The notes beneath the pieces were generated by a model. It made no database searches. It was given only the letters and a program-made list of their open reading frames with translations, and had not been told where the DNA came from. A stretch of 64,000 bases of DNA. Origin: Kalmusia sp. IMI 367209 (Eukaryota; Ascomycota; Dothideomycetes; Pleosporales; Didymosphaeriaceae). Positions within the stretch are counted from its first letter, which is position 1. Each line of letters opens with the position of its first letter. The stretch lies in assembly GCA_027946365.1 (NCBI GenBank), contig JAPEUQ010000019.1:248001-312000 (forward strand), written 5' to 3'. Below are positions 19,977 to 31,546 of the stretch, piece by piece. Made by a program: the position numbers and the translations under genes.

Positions 19977-21889
19977 TCGGATTTCTTACTGCGCGCTCAA
20001 CTGAGCATCCACCTACGCTACTCCCCCCCTACGCCCCATGCACAGCCCCTGCTAAAAACGTGAAGCCTGTAGGGCGTCCAATGAACGCACGTCATATTTT
20101 AGGCTTCCCACTATTAATGCTTGTCGCTTGTCGCAGCCATGACCTTATAGATTCTATACGCACGAAAGGCTATGCAGATCTTGAAGCTTCTACGTTGCAG
20201 TCGCATCCTATCCGCTACAGAACATGTTGGTAGCGCGAAGAACTTGCGAAGGAGACTGCTACTTTGCTTCGTGGTCCGCAATGGAACCTCGGAAAGAGGC
20301 AGGCAGCGACATGTTGCCCCATGACATCTTTGCTGACCTTTGAGCATCTGTGCGAGCTCTCTGACTGTCTTGGTGCATGGGTCAAGAAAGCTTTTTCTGT
20401 GCTGACGGTGGACAGTGGAATTCGGTGGAATATTGCATTTTCATAGTGTTTGATTGGTCGATCCACATTGAATACATAGTCTTGCGGCGTCTGATTGGTG
20501 CATCTCGCTCATTTCGATTTTTTTGCCCTCCATGATTTCAACCACCTGCTTAGGTGAGCATTTACGCACCAGAAAGCTATTACCATTTGCCACAGCGCGA
20601 GTGGTGCGTACCTTCGTCTCTGCCAGGGATTTCACTGTAGCGGATTCCGTGCAGGATGCGACTGTGTAGGTTTCAACACCACCTCCAAGATCATGAGAAT
20701 CGCCAAGCACCTGTCACTACTTTCAACAGTTACTTATTGAGGCAGAAAAATGCATCGAAGCTTTCATTAGGGCCTTGGAAGGTTCTCGTCGGTGGCACTA
20801 TGGATGCCGGCGCCCTCCGCTGACGTATTCACAGTGCCCTTCCATATTTGCTTTTTCCTCAGGCTCCTCTCGTGCGGAGCGCATTCGTACGTAGAAGCAC
20901 TACATGTGACCTTTCAATCAATCAAGAGAATACGTCCTGTTTTTCTACTACCGTGCGGTGTCGACCGCGCTTGAGGGCGTGGAAGCGCGGGTGTCGGGGT
21001 GGCGCTGATGCAATTGGTGCGGCATAAGGACCACCGCGTTCGACGGAAAATGGAAAGATTGCTTATTCGGGTAGTTTCGCTTATGCGGGTGGATGGGAAG
21101 TGGTATGGCTCGACTCCTCTGATTCGTTCACGGTAATTTCTTCCTAGCACACTAGTTGACATTCCGGTTCAATCATATTAGCAAGGGAGACTTACACATG
21201 TTGAAAATGTAGTATGTATCCGCACTCTTTTTTTGAAGCTTGCATCTAGAAAGCTACATATGGTATGCTCGGGCACGTATAGTACTCGGGATGCGTCTTC
21301 CGAATTCTATTCAAGCATTCTCTGAGGGTACGTCTCCTAGTCGTTAATCAATGGGGTTATAAGTGCCCGCCGGAGAAACACTCCACCCCTCGCGGGGAAG
21401 GTATGGGGCTGTAGCCTGATCTTTGAGTCCTTCACTTGCTGCCACAGTGCTTCTCTGAGGGTTCCATAGCCATGAGTCACTCTATGATAGTCTTTGTACG
21501 TAGCGGTGTCTAGACAGTGTGGTAGAATGATGGATGCTCTGTGGATATCGTACATCACATGCGGAGTGACCCAAAATGAACACACCGATAGTTAATCAGC
21601 TTCAGCCGGTCGATCTGTATTTTGACCACTGGGAACCAACAATATTCTCGTAGTTCGAGAACAAGTAGTGATCTCGCTATCATCAAAAGAATTTGGTGCC
21701 TATTGGTGCTAGATGAGCAGGAAAGATCACTACGAAGAAGCTCACCCCAATTACCAATGTTAGAAGATATCCAGTCATGTCTCCTCTTCATTAGTCCGGT
21801 ACTAACCGTGCAGGAAGCGAAATATACATACCCAGAATCGAAACACTCGAAAATCTCACCGCCACCTCTTCGCCCTTCACACAGTCCTC
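19977..21889. other. Right flank of the transposon, no supported gene
   Basis: Nearly 2 kb with only short frames on both strands; none has splice-linked exons or a domain I recognise. A minus frame at 20710-20441 looks protein-like in composition but has no start context or match I can name. Confidence 0.4.
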
Positions 21890-22327
21890 TTACCCACCTA
21901 CATACCACCCCCTCGATCCACCCATCCACACGCACCCTACAACCGTAACCGCAAAAGGCAAAACAATATCCGCCACTTTCACTGTCCTCCACACCAGCAT
22001 CTCGCTGACGAATAGCCAAATCAATACAACGAAAGTTCCAAGCGCAAGGTCGTATAAGCCTTGATTCCCGATATCGTACGCAGCTTGAGCGCGTATGGCA
22101 GCCATGAGAAGGTTCATGACTGCGTAGATGTGGGCTAAGAGTGGCGTGTGGGGTGGGTGTTGAGGCCCTGAAAAGGGCTTTAGAGAGGTAACGGGAGAGA
22201 TGTAGCAGATGGCGCTGTGGATGGTGGCCATGACTGACGTCTAAGACTGTGAGGATAGGAAGTGTTGACCGTTTTAGGGACGTACGAAGATGAGGAAGTA
22301 GGAAAGGTAACCGTCCGGTTGTGTCAT
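21890..22327 (-). CDS. ERG28-like sterol scaffold protein, copy 1
   Basis: Exons 22327-22286 and 22240-21890, with a GTACGT donor and an acceptor before ACGTCAGTC, give about 130 residues. Erg28 is an ER membrane scaffold that holds the C-4 demethylation enzymes of ergosterol synthesis together. Family marks: PPHTPLLAHIYAVMNLL, AAIRAQAAYDIGNQGLYDLA, LVWRTVKV, ending RGWYVGG; several membrane spans. It shares roughly half its residues and the exact intron position (after residue 14) with the adjacent copy 2. The C-terminus is more divergent than in copy 2 (GWYVGG instead of GWYLQ), so this copy may be the one drifting in function. Confidence 0.7.
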
Positions 22328-22619
22328 CTTGACAAGATCATAAATATAGCGATGGAAGGTGGAGGTTGCAGTGCTTTGGCAAGACAGGACAATTTAGATC
22401 TTCCGAATGTATGCATTCAAGTTGCTTGCTCTTCGACGGTAACCTTAAATACAACATTCAAACTTCCTAGGCAATTTTACAAGAATGCGACATGCGCTAA
22501 ATGTTTCCGGGTGGAGAGCCGCTGTCTGGCATCGGCTGACACTACCGGCCAACCAGGAGCCTATCAAAAACCTCGAAAAGGGAGACCAGACAAAGATACC
22601 CCTGCGAACCTCTACACGC

Positions 22620-23061
22620 TCACTGCAAATACCACCCCCTCTGCATCCACATCCATCCCACCCCTAGCCCCGCCGTGACCATCGGGATAACAAACTCTCT
22701 CACGCCGACCGTCCTCCAAATAAAAGTCTCCGTAATATAAAGCCACAACACACCCACAAACGTCAGCATGGCCAGGTCGTAAGTCGCTTGATTCGAGATA
22801 TCGTAAACAGCGTATGCGCGTATAGCCGCTGTGTATATATTCTTCGTGCCGTACACGTGCGCCAGAGTCGGATGCAGAGGCGGTGCGTTGGGGCCTTTCC
22901 ACGGAGCTAGGCTCTTCATAGGGGCAAGGTAACACACGATGGTGTGAATGACTGCTGAGAAGGAGGTCTGAGAGTGGTTAGCGGCATGTAGAAGCCATGT
23001 GGGTCGATAGGTGGTGTACATAGGCTAGGAAGTAGGGTAGGAGCCCGCTTGGCGGGGCCAT
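22620..23061 (-). CDS. ERG28: ERG28-like sterol scaffold protein, copy 2
   Basis: Exons 23061-23020 and 22967-22620 give about 129 residues (MAPPSGLLPYFLAY then TSFSAVIHTIVCYLAPM). Erg28-family marks are clear: PPLHPTLAHVYGTKNIYTAAI, IRAYAVYDISNQATYDLA, FIWRTVGVREFVIP and the C-terminal RGWYLQ. Length and four-span hydropathy fit the family. It lies 292 bp upstream of copy 1 on the same strand, so the pair is a tandem duplication. Whether either is the main housekeeping ERG28 or both are extra copies cannot be told from this window. Confidence 0.78.
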
Positions 23062-23448
23062 GTTGACAAGTGTTCGCAAGGCGTGATGCTCGAGGTTTGG
23101 GTATGCGTTCTGGTAGGACGCTGGGATTATGATTTCTCCTTGGGGATTGATATACGATGCGTTTCGGTATCGTCTTTCCGAATCTTCCGAAGGATGAGGG
23201 TCGCTGCAGACGAACTATTCCCAAACAAGTAATCCTCTCATTCAAAATTCACATCTAAAGCATTGATTCTCGTGGACCAACGCCGCCATTATTCTCGGTG
23301 GAAACAGTCCCTGAGACCGTTGAAAAGGGTTCGAAAGACTGATAGAAACCTAAATAGAACACGACGAATCTCCTCATCGACCTTTTCCAGAATCTCAAAA
23401 TTTTCGTCGAAGCTCAGCGCATCTACTACGGATGTTCCTGAATTGTGA

Positions 23449-24399
23449 TATAGCCCAAGGTGTCTTTCTAGGCGTTATGTTGCCGAGCCTCCAAGTCCAC
23501 CTCCACTGAGTTCATTTTCGAAAAAACATTTCGTCAAATATCTTGTCTGTAGCCTGTATCTGTACCATGGGGTAAATATAACGGAGTTTAGAGGTCGCTT
23601 GCTTTGCGCTAGATCCCTTGGTTGGGTCGATAGCAAGCATATCCCGGACCGACTCTACAGAAAGCTTATCCGCGGTGGTTCCTTATCTTCTAGTCCAGAC
23701 AACCACTTCAGGATCCCGGAACGAGAGTCAGAGCTCCCAGCGTTGAAAGTATATGTCGCAAATCTCCCAAATATCAGAACTCTAGCTCTCCTGATCTCTT
23801 TCACTGTCCTCACCCCTACCCTTTATGATATAGGTGAGCACCTCAGCAATGAGGCAGCTGGAGGATGGAATGTTACTGGAGCGGCCAATGATACGCTTCT
23901 GAACGTGATTCTCAAAATCTTCGCATTCTGGGGCGAGATAATGTCAAACATCAATTTGGAACTCTTCCTTACAAGATTCACTCGCGTCCTTGAGTCTAGA
24001 TATACCAAAATCGGCTGCGATGAATTGGTTTTGTTGTACTTGAAGCAGATCGCCACACAAAGCATGGTTGCGGTTGAGCAGAGCCGCACTGACTCGAAGA
24101 TGCTCAAGTCTCTCACCCTTACTACGATGATGTACATCCCTGCCGCTCTACTAGCGTTAGGATGAACATTCTATAAGCCTGTCATTGGTTCCGAAGTTGA
24201 TTACAGACATACAGACGAACTTCAGTCGAATTTAATACAATTGAAATTTGACGGAAGCGATAATGGGAAGACTGCGCGGTTCCATGCCATCAAACAATCA
24301 TGGTTCTATCTAATTCTTACTAGTTTTCTCACTGCATCGACTTTTGCTCCGCTCTTTTTTCCCCGAAAGATGTGGCCCGACGGGCCCTCCATAACATAA
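23449..24399 (+). CDS. CorA-like membrane protein fragment, 5' part unclear
   Basis: An open frame from about 23449 runs to 24156, then an intron of 50 bases (GTTAGG...ATTACAG) leads to 24207-24399. The C-terminus has a hydrophobic segment after a Lys/Ser turn (LKSLTLTTMMYIPAALLA) and a second one (SWFYLILTSFLTASTFAPLFF), separated by a polar loop, which resembles the paired C-terminal spans of fungal CorA-like proteins. The upstream helical region (LELFLTRFTRVLESRYTK) fits too. There is no in-frame ATG that I trust and a stop lies at 23446, so the gene is either truncated, has a missed first exon, or is decaying. Assignment is tentative. Confidence 0.35.
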
Positions 24400-24616
24400 A
24401 TTTGGAGATTATGCGCGTGTAAAGATTCTCAATTATATAAAGTAGTTGATTGTATTATGAGAGAAGGAATTAAGTCTGCAAGGTCTTACCCTGGGTCTTC
24501 AGGTAGTTTACTCGGGCTTAGCCTATGCGATAGGATATAGGAAGACAGCGTAACACAAGGCTAAGGCTTGTGTTACGCCACCGCGTATAAGCGAGGGGTC
24601 TCTGTCTTGCGTCGCA

Positions 24617-27437
24617 ATGCAACAACGTCACTCCACCATCAGCATAATGTCGGCAACCGGGATATCGGCGGCGTTGCAAACCCTGGCAATTCAAGGTGAG
24701 GGGGGAACCGGCCATGATCAGTACCCTCTATTGCAGAAGACGCCTTCCTCCAATAAGCTCGACAAATCTAGAGCCTCTATCTACGCCTCTCAACATGCGA
24801 AATTCCATGTTATTAACATTTTAACTATAGCTCAATGGAGAAACATCGACCTTTTACCATTTCCCTGGCTAGCTGGCTTATCATCCGATCCAAATTTGAT
24901 TGGCAGTACCGCTAAGAGTCAGCAAGTTCCCATCAAACACAACCTTGTTTACAAACGAATTACTGGTGAGAACGACAAGACTGAGACTATTGGTCAAGCT
25001 TTTCGTTTGTTCGCTATAGAAATGACTATCCAAGGGCTTCCTATCATTCGAAATCATCCGAGCATCGCGCGGTTGGAAGCTATATGTTGGGATTTTGAAG
25101 GCGAAGACATCTCCCCAGCCTTAGCCTACAAAAAGGTTGATCATGGAGATCTGAGGCGTTTCATGCACACAGACATTGGCCGAACCATCACTATTGAAAA
25201 GCGTCTTCGACTATGCTCTGACATCGCATCGGCGGTCATGACGCTGCATTCGGTCCGTAAGTAGCCTGTCGTGCGAATGCTCAGGTCGAACTTTAATTGA
25301 ACATTCTAGACGTCATCTATGGGGACTTCAAACCCGAAAATGTCCTGATAGTAGAGGAAAACCCCGGTGAATATCGTGCCAAACTAATCAGCTTTGGGTA
25401 TTCTATCCTAAACTCGAGCCGCCAGGAAGACGTATCAGTCCCCCTCAGGGTGTCTTGGCCATGGTCGGCGCCAGAGATATCCGAACAAAACCCTTACTTT
25501 CCAATGACCAAGGCTAGGGCTGCCGACTACTTTTCTTTTGGCATGCTCTGTCTATGGATCCTCTTCAACAATGAGTTTTCGTACAGCTCCGAGAGTGACA
25601 AAGGCCTACAAGAGCTCGATGCATTGAAGAAGGAGGGAACCCTCAATTTTTTTGCCTTATATCTGGTGACGAAGAACATCAATGACTCGAGCGGGCTGCC
25701 ACACGAATACACTGAAGGCCTTAGCTATTTCTTCCGCTGGACTTTAGCACATGACCCACTCAAGCGAACTGGCTTGCCTAAGAAGCAGTACAAGATTGCG
25801 AAATCTGCACATGCTAAAGACTTGGAGGCGATAGAAAACGGCAAGACCCTTCCAAAACGAGGCTTGGTAAGCAGCATGGGTATAACCTACGAGGATGTGT
25901 TTGGAGTTCAAAGTCCTTTCGGATATTTTGTGTACGTGAAGGCATAGCCGACAATATCATCTGAGCGTCGTGCTGACACAGAACAGTTATCCTGAAGTTA
26001 GTGATATGGACCTTGGGACGAAAGACGAACACACTAGTTTTGATGTGGGTCATCTCATCCGAATCCGTGCCCGTCAAGGCTGAATGATACCTGCAGTTGA
26101 CACGCTCCATTGGCCAAATTGCCGTCTCAGACTTCCGACTATGGAATCACATACGGGATAGTCTGGAAGAACACGCCGTACACCAATTCGAGAATAATGG
26201 CAACTCGCCTGCAGCATTCTCATTGGCCCTCCTTTACAGGTTGGGCATCGTGCTTCCAAAAGATTTGGACACAGAAACGCACATTGCGAAGTGTATATTC
26301 AAGAGTGGCAAGACTGAAGAAGATCTGAGCGTAGAGATCAAAAGGATTAGAGATACGGCCAAAACCGACAATGACAGCGATATTGATTATGACACGATTT
26401 CACATGCCAGTTACTATCGCCAAGCTAGGATAATCGAGACAGCACAGCCAGCCTACGAGGCAATCATGCACAAAATGGAGCATAGTCTCGGACCGTACCA
26501 TCCGATTTTCAGGAAATTGAGTATGATTCTGATCCAGATCTGGATCCATCAGGAACTTCATGAGAAAGCTGAGAGTCTTCTTGGGCGCCTTGTTTTTGAC
26601 TGGCAGATCGTTCTAGGCCCACGCAGCAGAGATGTCATGCAGGCGGAATACTTTCTAGCCTCCGCATACCTTAGTGAGAAACGTTACAAAGACACAATAT
26701 CCCTTGCGAAAACTTTGGTGGAGAAAAGCAAACGGACCTTTGGCAAAGAAGCCGCGTTCACCCTCGCGGCTAGTGCCATCCTAGCAAGCGCATACAGTCA
26801 CTTAGGCTCTTGGACAGAAGCCTTGCAGCTCCAAGAAAGCAACCTTACGATCCACCGCAAAATCTTTGGCCCCTCACACCCCAGATCTATAGCCTCAGCC
26901 TGCAATCTTTTCGTATCATACAGCATCCTCCGGCGCTTCAAGGAAGCTAAGAGTCTGGAACGAGGCATGCTCGATGCTTCCATCAATGCACTTGGTGAAG
27001 ACAACGTGGGCACTGCTGCCATTATGAGCGATCTCTCAACTGGCTACCACTTACAGGGACGCCATAAAGAGTCCGAAAAACTGGAGAAAAGAATTTTAAA
27101 GATAAGGAGAAAATGGTATGGGTGGTATCATCCGTTAACTTTGATCAGCCAGGCATGTCTTACGTGTACATATTTGCCGCAAGGCTTATTGCGTGAGGCA
27201 GTTGAGTCGGAGAAGCCGATTACGGAGGCCTTGGAAAAGAAGTTCGGACTGATGCATCCACTTACGCTAGACTCAAGAAATAGTTTGTCGCAGAGTTTGT
27301 GGCTGTTTGGCAAGAAGGAAGAGGCTGTAGAGATGATGGAGCAGGTGATTCAGGGGAGGAGACAAGTTCATGGCGAGAAGCATGTGAAGACAAAGAAGTC
27401 GGAGACTGTGCTGATGAAATACAAGACGGAGAAATGA
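24617..27437 (+). CDS. Pseudokinase fused to kinesin-light-chain-type TPR repeats
   Basis: Exon 1 24617-25256, exon 2 from 25310, and a TPR exon 26097-27437. The first join restores LHSVHVIYGDFKPENV, a catalytic-loop-like motif where the usual HRD is YGD. The activation-segment motif is LISFGYS: the metal-binding Asp of DFG is Ser, so phosphotransfer is doubtful. Further kinase landmarks are WPWSAPEI (APE) and DYFSFGMLCLWIL. The last part has about seven 42-residue repeats (LGPYHPIFRKL; FGPSHPRSIASACNL; YGWYHPLTLISQACL), typical of KLC-type TPRs. The second intron is ambiguous: GTGTAC at 25930 to CAG at 26096 keeps frame (866 residues), but GTACGT with a 10-base mini-exon also works. Such fusions are common in fungal accessory genomes; role unknown. 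Confidence 0.6.
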
Positions 27438-28530
27438 TTGACCCTGTCGAGCAGTCCCTAAGACCGTAAAGTTTGCTCGCAGATTATCGTTTCGTGGGAC
27501 AGAATGCAGTTGGAAAGATTGTACCAAGAACTGGATCTGGTTGTGTGGGAGCATGCGTACTAGTAGCGTGTAAATCACCTTTGATAGCCATCGGATGTGG
27601 GAATTCATGAGTTTCTAAGCATCCACCGTCCGACGTTAGCTCTCTTAAGCTTTTCTTCTATCTCTCCCTACGCTTCCTGTTCTCCATTTTCAAGCATGAT
27701 CTCTCCAGTTCTAATATCATCTGCTGCATTGAATTCCTATTCATCCATCATTCCTGTCCTCTGGTTATTCAATCTCTCCTACTTCCTGCTGCCACTCCTC
27801 CCCAGAACCTCGATGACGAACAACATTGGGGAAATACTCATTTAGGTGATTAGAGAGATCATTGTGGCGACGACTTTGTTGATTTGGCAAAAGATTTATG
27901 AAACATGTTAGTACTACTAATTTAATAAGTACTTGTGCAAAAAAAAATCTTCCTAAACATTCTAGAACTTTGGTGCTAAATTCGAGCCCTAAGGAAATCA
28001 GCTGCCCAGGAACATCGGTGTCCTAGGAAAATCCTCTTCGGAGAATGGAATCCTAGAACAGTCGTTTCAATTTGCACTATTAAGCAGGCATATTTGTACA
28101 CTTCTTTAATCGCGAACGATTATACGAATGACGGTAGCCCAGAAAGAAAAGAGGCGCTCGATAGCTACTAAGATAACATTAATTACGGGTTCAAGACAGA
28201 CTAACGACAGTCTATGTAGAACAGGCTACTCAATGGAATAAGAGCCTAATCAAACGAGGATAGGATGAGGGAGCTACCTAGTATCATAGAGTACGAGCAA
28301 AGACGGTAAACCTTGATTACAGAAATACAGGACCGGGTAGGCTACCCCAGATCGGAGGTGTACCTGCGGGGTAATTTTCTCCGCGCCCTTCCCCACCGAT
28401 TGCTCTTTCGCCGGGCATGGCCCGATTGAGCGAACCTACTGAGCAATTGACACTGACAAAAGTATTATAACAATCAAGTGCCCTCGCTTCCAAATCTTAA
28501 AATCCAGAGGCGTCTCGCAGCCGTTCAACT
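27438..28530. other. Intergenic, 1.1 kb
   Basis: AT-rich first half, no supported gene. An 82-codon frame at 27597-27845 has no recognisable features. The last 150 bases are likely promoter. Confidence 0.45.
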
Positions 28531-29547
28531 ATGGCCGGACCAACCTCAGCGCCGCTCACCGACAACCTCGCCCTTAGCACATGCTGCCTCGGCCTCCATC
28601 CCTCCCACACCCTAGAGGCGAAGCTCTCCGCAGCAGCGAAGTATGGTTTCCAAGGCATTGAAATCGTATATGGGGACCTGGAACGTTACAGCGTCGTCCA
28701 CAATCTCAACATCACTTCAGCGGCAAATCAAATCCGGAAACTATGCGATGAACTAAAACTTCATATTCTAGCGCTCTGTCCCTTTGAAAACTTTGAGGGT
28801 TATCCATCTCTACTCTCCGAGCGCCTTGAAACAGCACAAAGATGGATGACCATCGCGCGTATCCTGGGAGCAGAGTATGTTCAGGTCCCTGCACAATACG
28901 ACACCTCTGCTTCAACGGACGAAGCGACAATCGTCACAGAGCTTCAGGCCCTCGCGGATCTAGGGACTGCAACCGAGCCAGTAATTAGCATCGCTTATGA
29001 ACCCATGGGTTGGTCAATTCGCTACTCAACCTGGGAATCCACCCTCCGTCTTACATCCCTCGTCAACCGCTCTAACTTTGGTATCTGCATCGACACATTC
29101 CATATAGCGAGCAAAATTTGGGGTGACCCCTCTCATTCCTCGGGAAAGTATCCTAGCGGAGATCGTGAACTCGTCGACTCGCTAGGTCGGCTGGTACGTG
29201 AGTTCCCGCTGGAGAAACTATTCTACATCCAATTATCCGGGGGAGAAAAGTTTAGCCCCGTGTATTCTTCGACGCACCCATGGTATCTGGAGGGCGAGGC
29301 GAAAGAATTTACATGGTCGAAGCATGGGCGGCCGTTTCCGCTGGAAAGTGGATATGGGGATTATATGCCTGTTGTTGAGATTACGGAGGCGCTCTTTCAG
29401 ACTGGGTACAAAGGCTGGGTTTCGCTTGAGACATTTGATAGAAGGATGCGGGTTTCGGCGTATAAGGTGGAGACGGCTGCTGAGAGAGCGGAAAGGTCAA
29501 TTAAAAGATTGCGAAAAGCGATAGGTGCTGGAGGCTCTCACCTTTGA
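28531..29547 (+). CDS. 3-dehydroshikimate dehydratase-like TIM-barrel enzyme
   Basis: Single exon, 338 residues. The family (xylose isomerase-like/AP endonuclease 2 barrel) converts 3-dehydroshikimate to protocatechuate in quinate and shikimate breakdown. Marks: LSTCCLGLHPSHTLEAKL then AAAKYGFQGIEIVYGDLE at the first strands, ILALCPFENFEGYPSL, GAEYVQVPAQYD, ISIAYEPMGW (metal-binding Glu), GICIDTFHIASKIWGDPSH (Asp and His ligands), VSLETFDRRM near the end (last Glu). Metal ligands are in the expected order. Related sugar-phosphate isomerases share the fold, so the exact substrate is inferred. No other quinate-pathway gene lies nearby. Stop is 127 bases from the convergent PP2C stop. Confidence 0.75.
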   Translation: MAGPTSAPLTDNLALSTCCLGLHPSHTLEAKLSAAAKYGFQGIEIVYGDLERYSVVHNLNITSAANQIRKLCDELKLHILALCPFENFEGYPSLLSERLETAQRWMTIARILGAEYVQVPAQYDTSASTDEATIVTELQALADLGTATEPVISIAYEPMGWSIRYSTWESTLRLTSLVNRSNFGICIDTFHIASKIWGDPSHSSGKYPSGDRELVDSLGRLVREFPLEKLFYIQLSGGEKFSPVYSSTHPWYLEGEAKEFTWSKHGRPFPLESGYGDYMPVVEITEALFQTGYKGWVSLETFDRRMRVSAYKVETAAERAERSIKRLRKAIGAGGSHL

Positions 29548-29674
29548 GTAAAAAGCTGCGCCCTTATTCCGAGAAGGGACCAACTGTATGTCGCCATATA
29601 TGTAGTCCCATGACTGGACGATCATACCAATTGGACACCCTCAACAAGTAATCTATCAAGTCACTCAAGCATTA

Positions 29675-30961
29675 TCAGCCTTTGCGTCGTTTGCATTGGG
29701 CAGCGACCACGCTGATATCATCAAGCTTTCCTACAACAAAGTGAGCTCCCTTGAAGAGTCGGTAAGGACATACAATTGCCATATACGCACCTCCTTCAAT
29801 TGACAAGCCCTCATCAATCGCCTTCTCCATATATGGACTTTCCGCAAACGGGTCCTCGGCAATTACTCGTGCTGCATTCACAAGCTCTTGAGCGACAAAA
29901 TGCATCCCATCCGCATAGCTCTGTTCCGCTGGCTCCTTGTCCGGATTCGCTAGGGCTTTTCGGTCTAGCCACTTGTACATACTATCCACAACATTCTCCA
30001 CAACCTCATGCTCCCATAAGTTGTCAACCACGCCATCAGTCATCGCAATGATAATGTCATCCTCTTCAATCTCTACGCGATCCATTACTGCGTTTCTAGA
30101 AGGTGTGTCCGGGCTGTTGGTCCCGAGCTGCCGCGGACAATCGAACCAGTGCCATTGCTCGGTCGTTTTAAAGATGACCTCTTTGTCCTTAGGTCGGATG
30201 ACAAGTATCTGGGAGTCGCCGAGTTGTGTAATGTATAGTACTGGGTGTATGGGGTTGTTATCATCAGCGCTGAGAAGCGCGGCGCATGCGGTCGTGGTGC
30301 CGTACCATTCGTTAGGCTCGGATGTCGCCTGCTGGGTCTGCTCGAATGCTTTCTCTAGATACGACACAGGATCCGGCTCATGTTGCGAGTCGTACTTTGC
30401 GTGCTCGGCTAGAAGGGCCCAAAAGTGGAGAATTAGTCTTGACCAGAGCCTATTGTATGATCAGCTACCATCCCCCATGTGTACCACTGAGGAAGCATCA
30501 TACGCAGCATGCCCCCTCTCCCTTGTCCCCCAAGCACCCACGCCATCGTTTGCTCCAATGAAGTAATCACTGACCAACACGGCATCGTCCCCGTTCGTAA
30601 CGCCACGGATTATCTCGCCATTGACTTTCGGTCTCCTATCTCTGCTTCTATTGTGCGTGCTCAGCGGCTCTGAGAAGCTCGTCGACGGTAACGATAGGAA
30701 TGGCGGGGGAAAGGGCCGCGAGGGCCGCTTCGCGTACAGCGCATATCCGGCTTCGAAGTAGAATGGCGGCCTAGAGACTGGCGGCGCGGCACCCTCTGGT
30801 ACCGGAGTTGTGGTTCCTCCCCTCGGCTCCTGCGCGGGACGAGCATAAGAGCGCGCATTTGTCGTAGGCGGGAAAGAACCTCGACATCGCACGCGTTGTA
30901 ATCGCCGGGCGGCGGAGACGCGCTGGAGCAGGACGCCGACAGAGAAATTGCACCGGATCAT
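29675..30961 (-). CDS. Mitochondrial PP2C-type protein phosphatase (PTC7-like)
   Basis: Exons 30961-30504 and 30449-29675 (intron GTATGA...CAATAG) give about 410 residues. The ATG at 30961 begins a likely mitochondrial presequence (MIRCNFSVGVLLQRVSAARR); the frame is open further to 31180, so a longer form is possible. PP2C motifs: SDYFIGANDGVGAW (metal Asp in DGVG), YGTTTACAALL, LYITQLGDSQILVIR, IAMTDGVVDN (second metal Asp), GKLDDISVVAAQ (third metal Asp). This order matches the Ptc7/SpoIIE-like branch that works in mitochondria, for example on coenzyme Q synthesis in yeast. Substrate here is not visible. Confidence 0.8.
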
Positions 30962-31546
30962 TCCAACGAGATAAGGGCGGACGGGCATAGACGCGATCGC
31001 CCCGTGCGCGTATGCGGTATTAGGAGCGCATGGGAGCTGCCCCGGCGAGATTTGTTTGTTGAGGTGAGGAGCCGGACATGTTATCGGAACGGTTGGCCGG
31101 TGTAGGGCTGAATAAGCCGATAATGACGTTGCAGAGGTTGAGACGGAGCGTCGCGACGGGCATCTTTCGGGCTCCGACACATTTCACTTGATGTTATGTT
31201 CGTAAAACACAATCCACATCACGATATTAGAATGCAAGAGGAAGACGATATATTTCATTCAGCGGGAAGGCTGTTTCGGGGTGATCTGCACCGACCCGAT
31301 CTGCATCTGCAGGAACCCACTGCCTTGGAACCCCCACATGTTTGCTTTTTGTAGCATTAAGAGTACTCCTAGGGAGAATTTGGGCCTCTAAACGCAATCA
31401 TTCAACTGGGTGTGGACCACGTAGGAGGATATGTTGAATGGAGCCTCCAATAACACCAGTCCTATGCCGATACCTCTTGAACGCCTAAGCAATGCATGCC
31501 TTGATATAACCCCTCACACTGTTGCCCAGGACCATAAACAGCAAGA
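30962..31546. other. Intergenic, PP2C promoter and CBS-protein 3' end
   Basis: 585 bases; the frame of the PP2C gene stays open to 31180 but nothing else is supported. Confidence 0.5.

Noticed and set aside
28160..28200. GGGTTCAAGAC-like tRNA B box
   Set aside because: No matching A box, acceptor stem or cloverleaf could be drawn around it.
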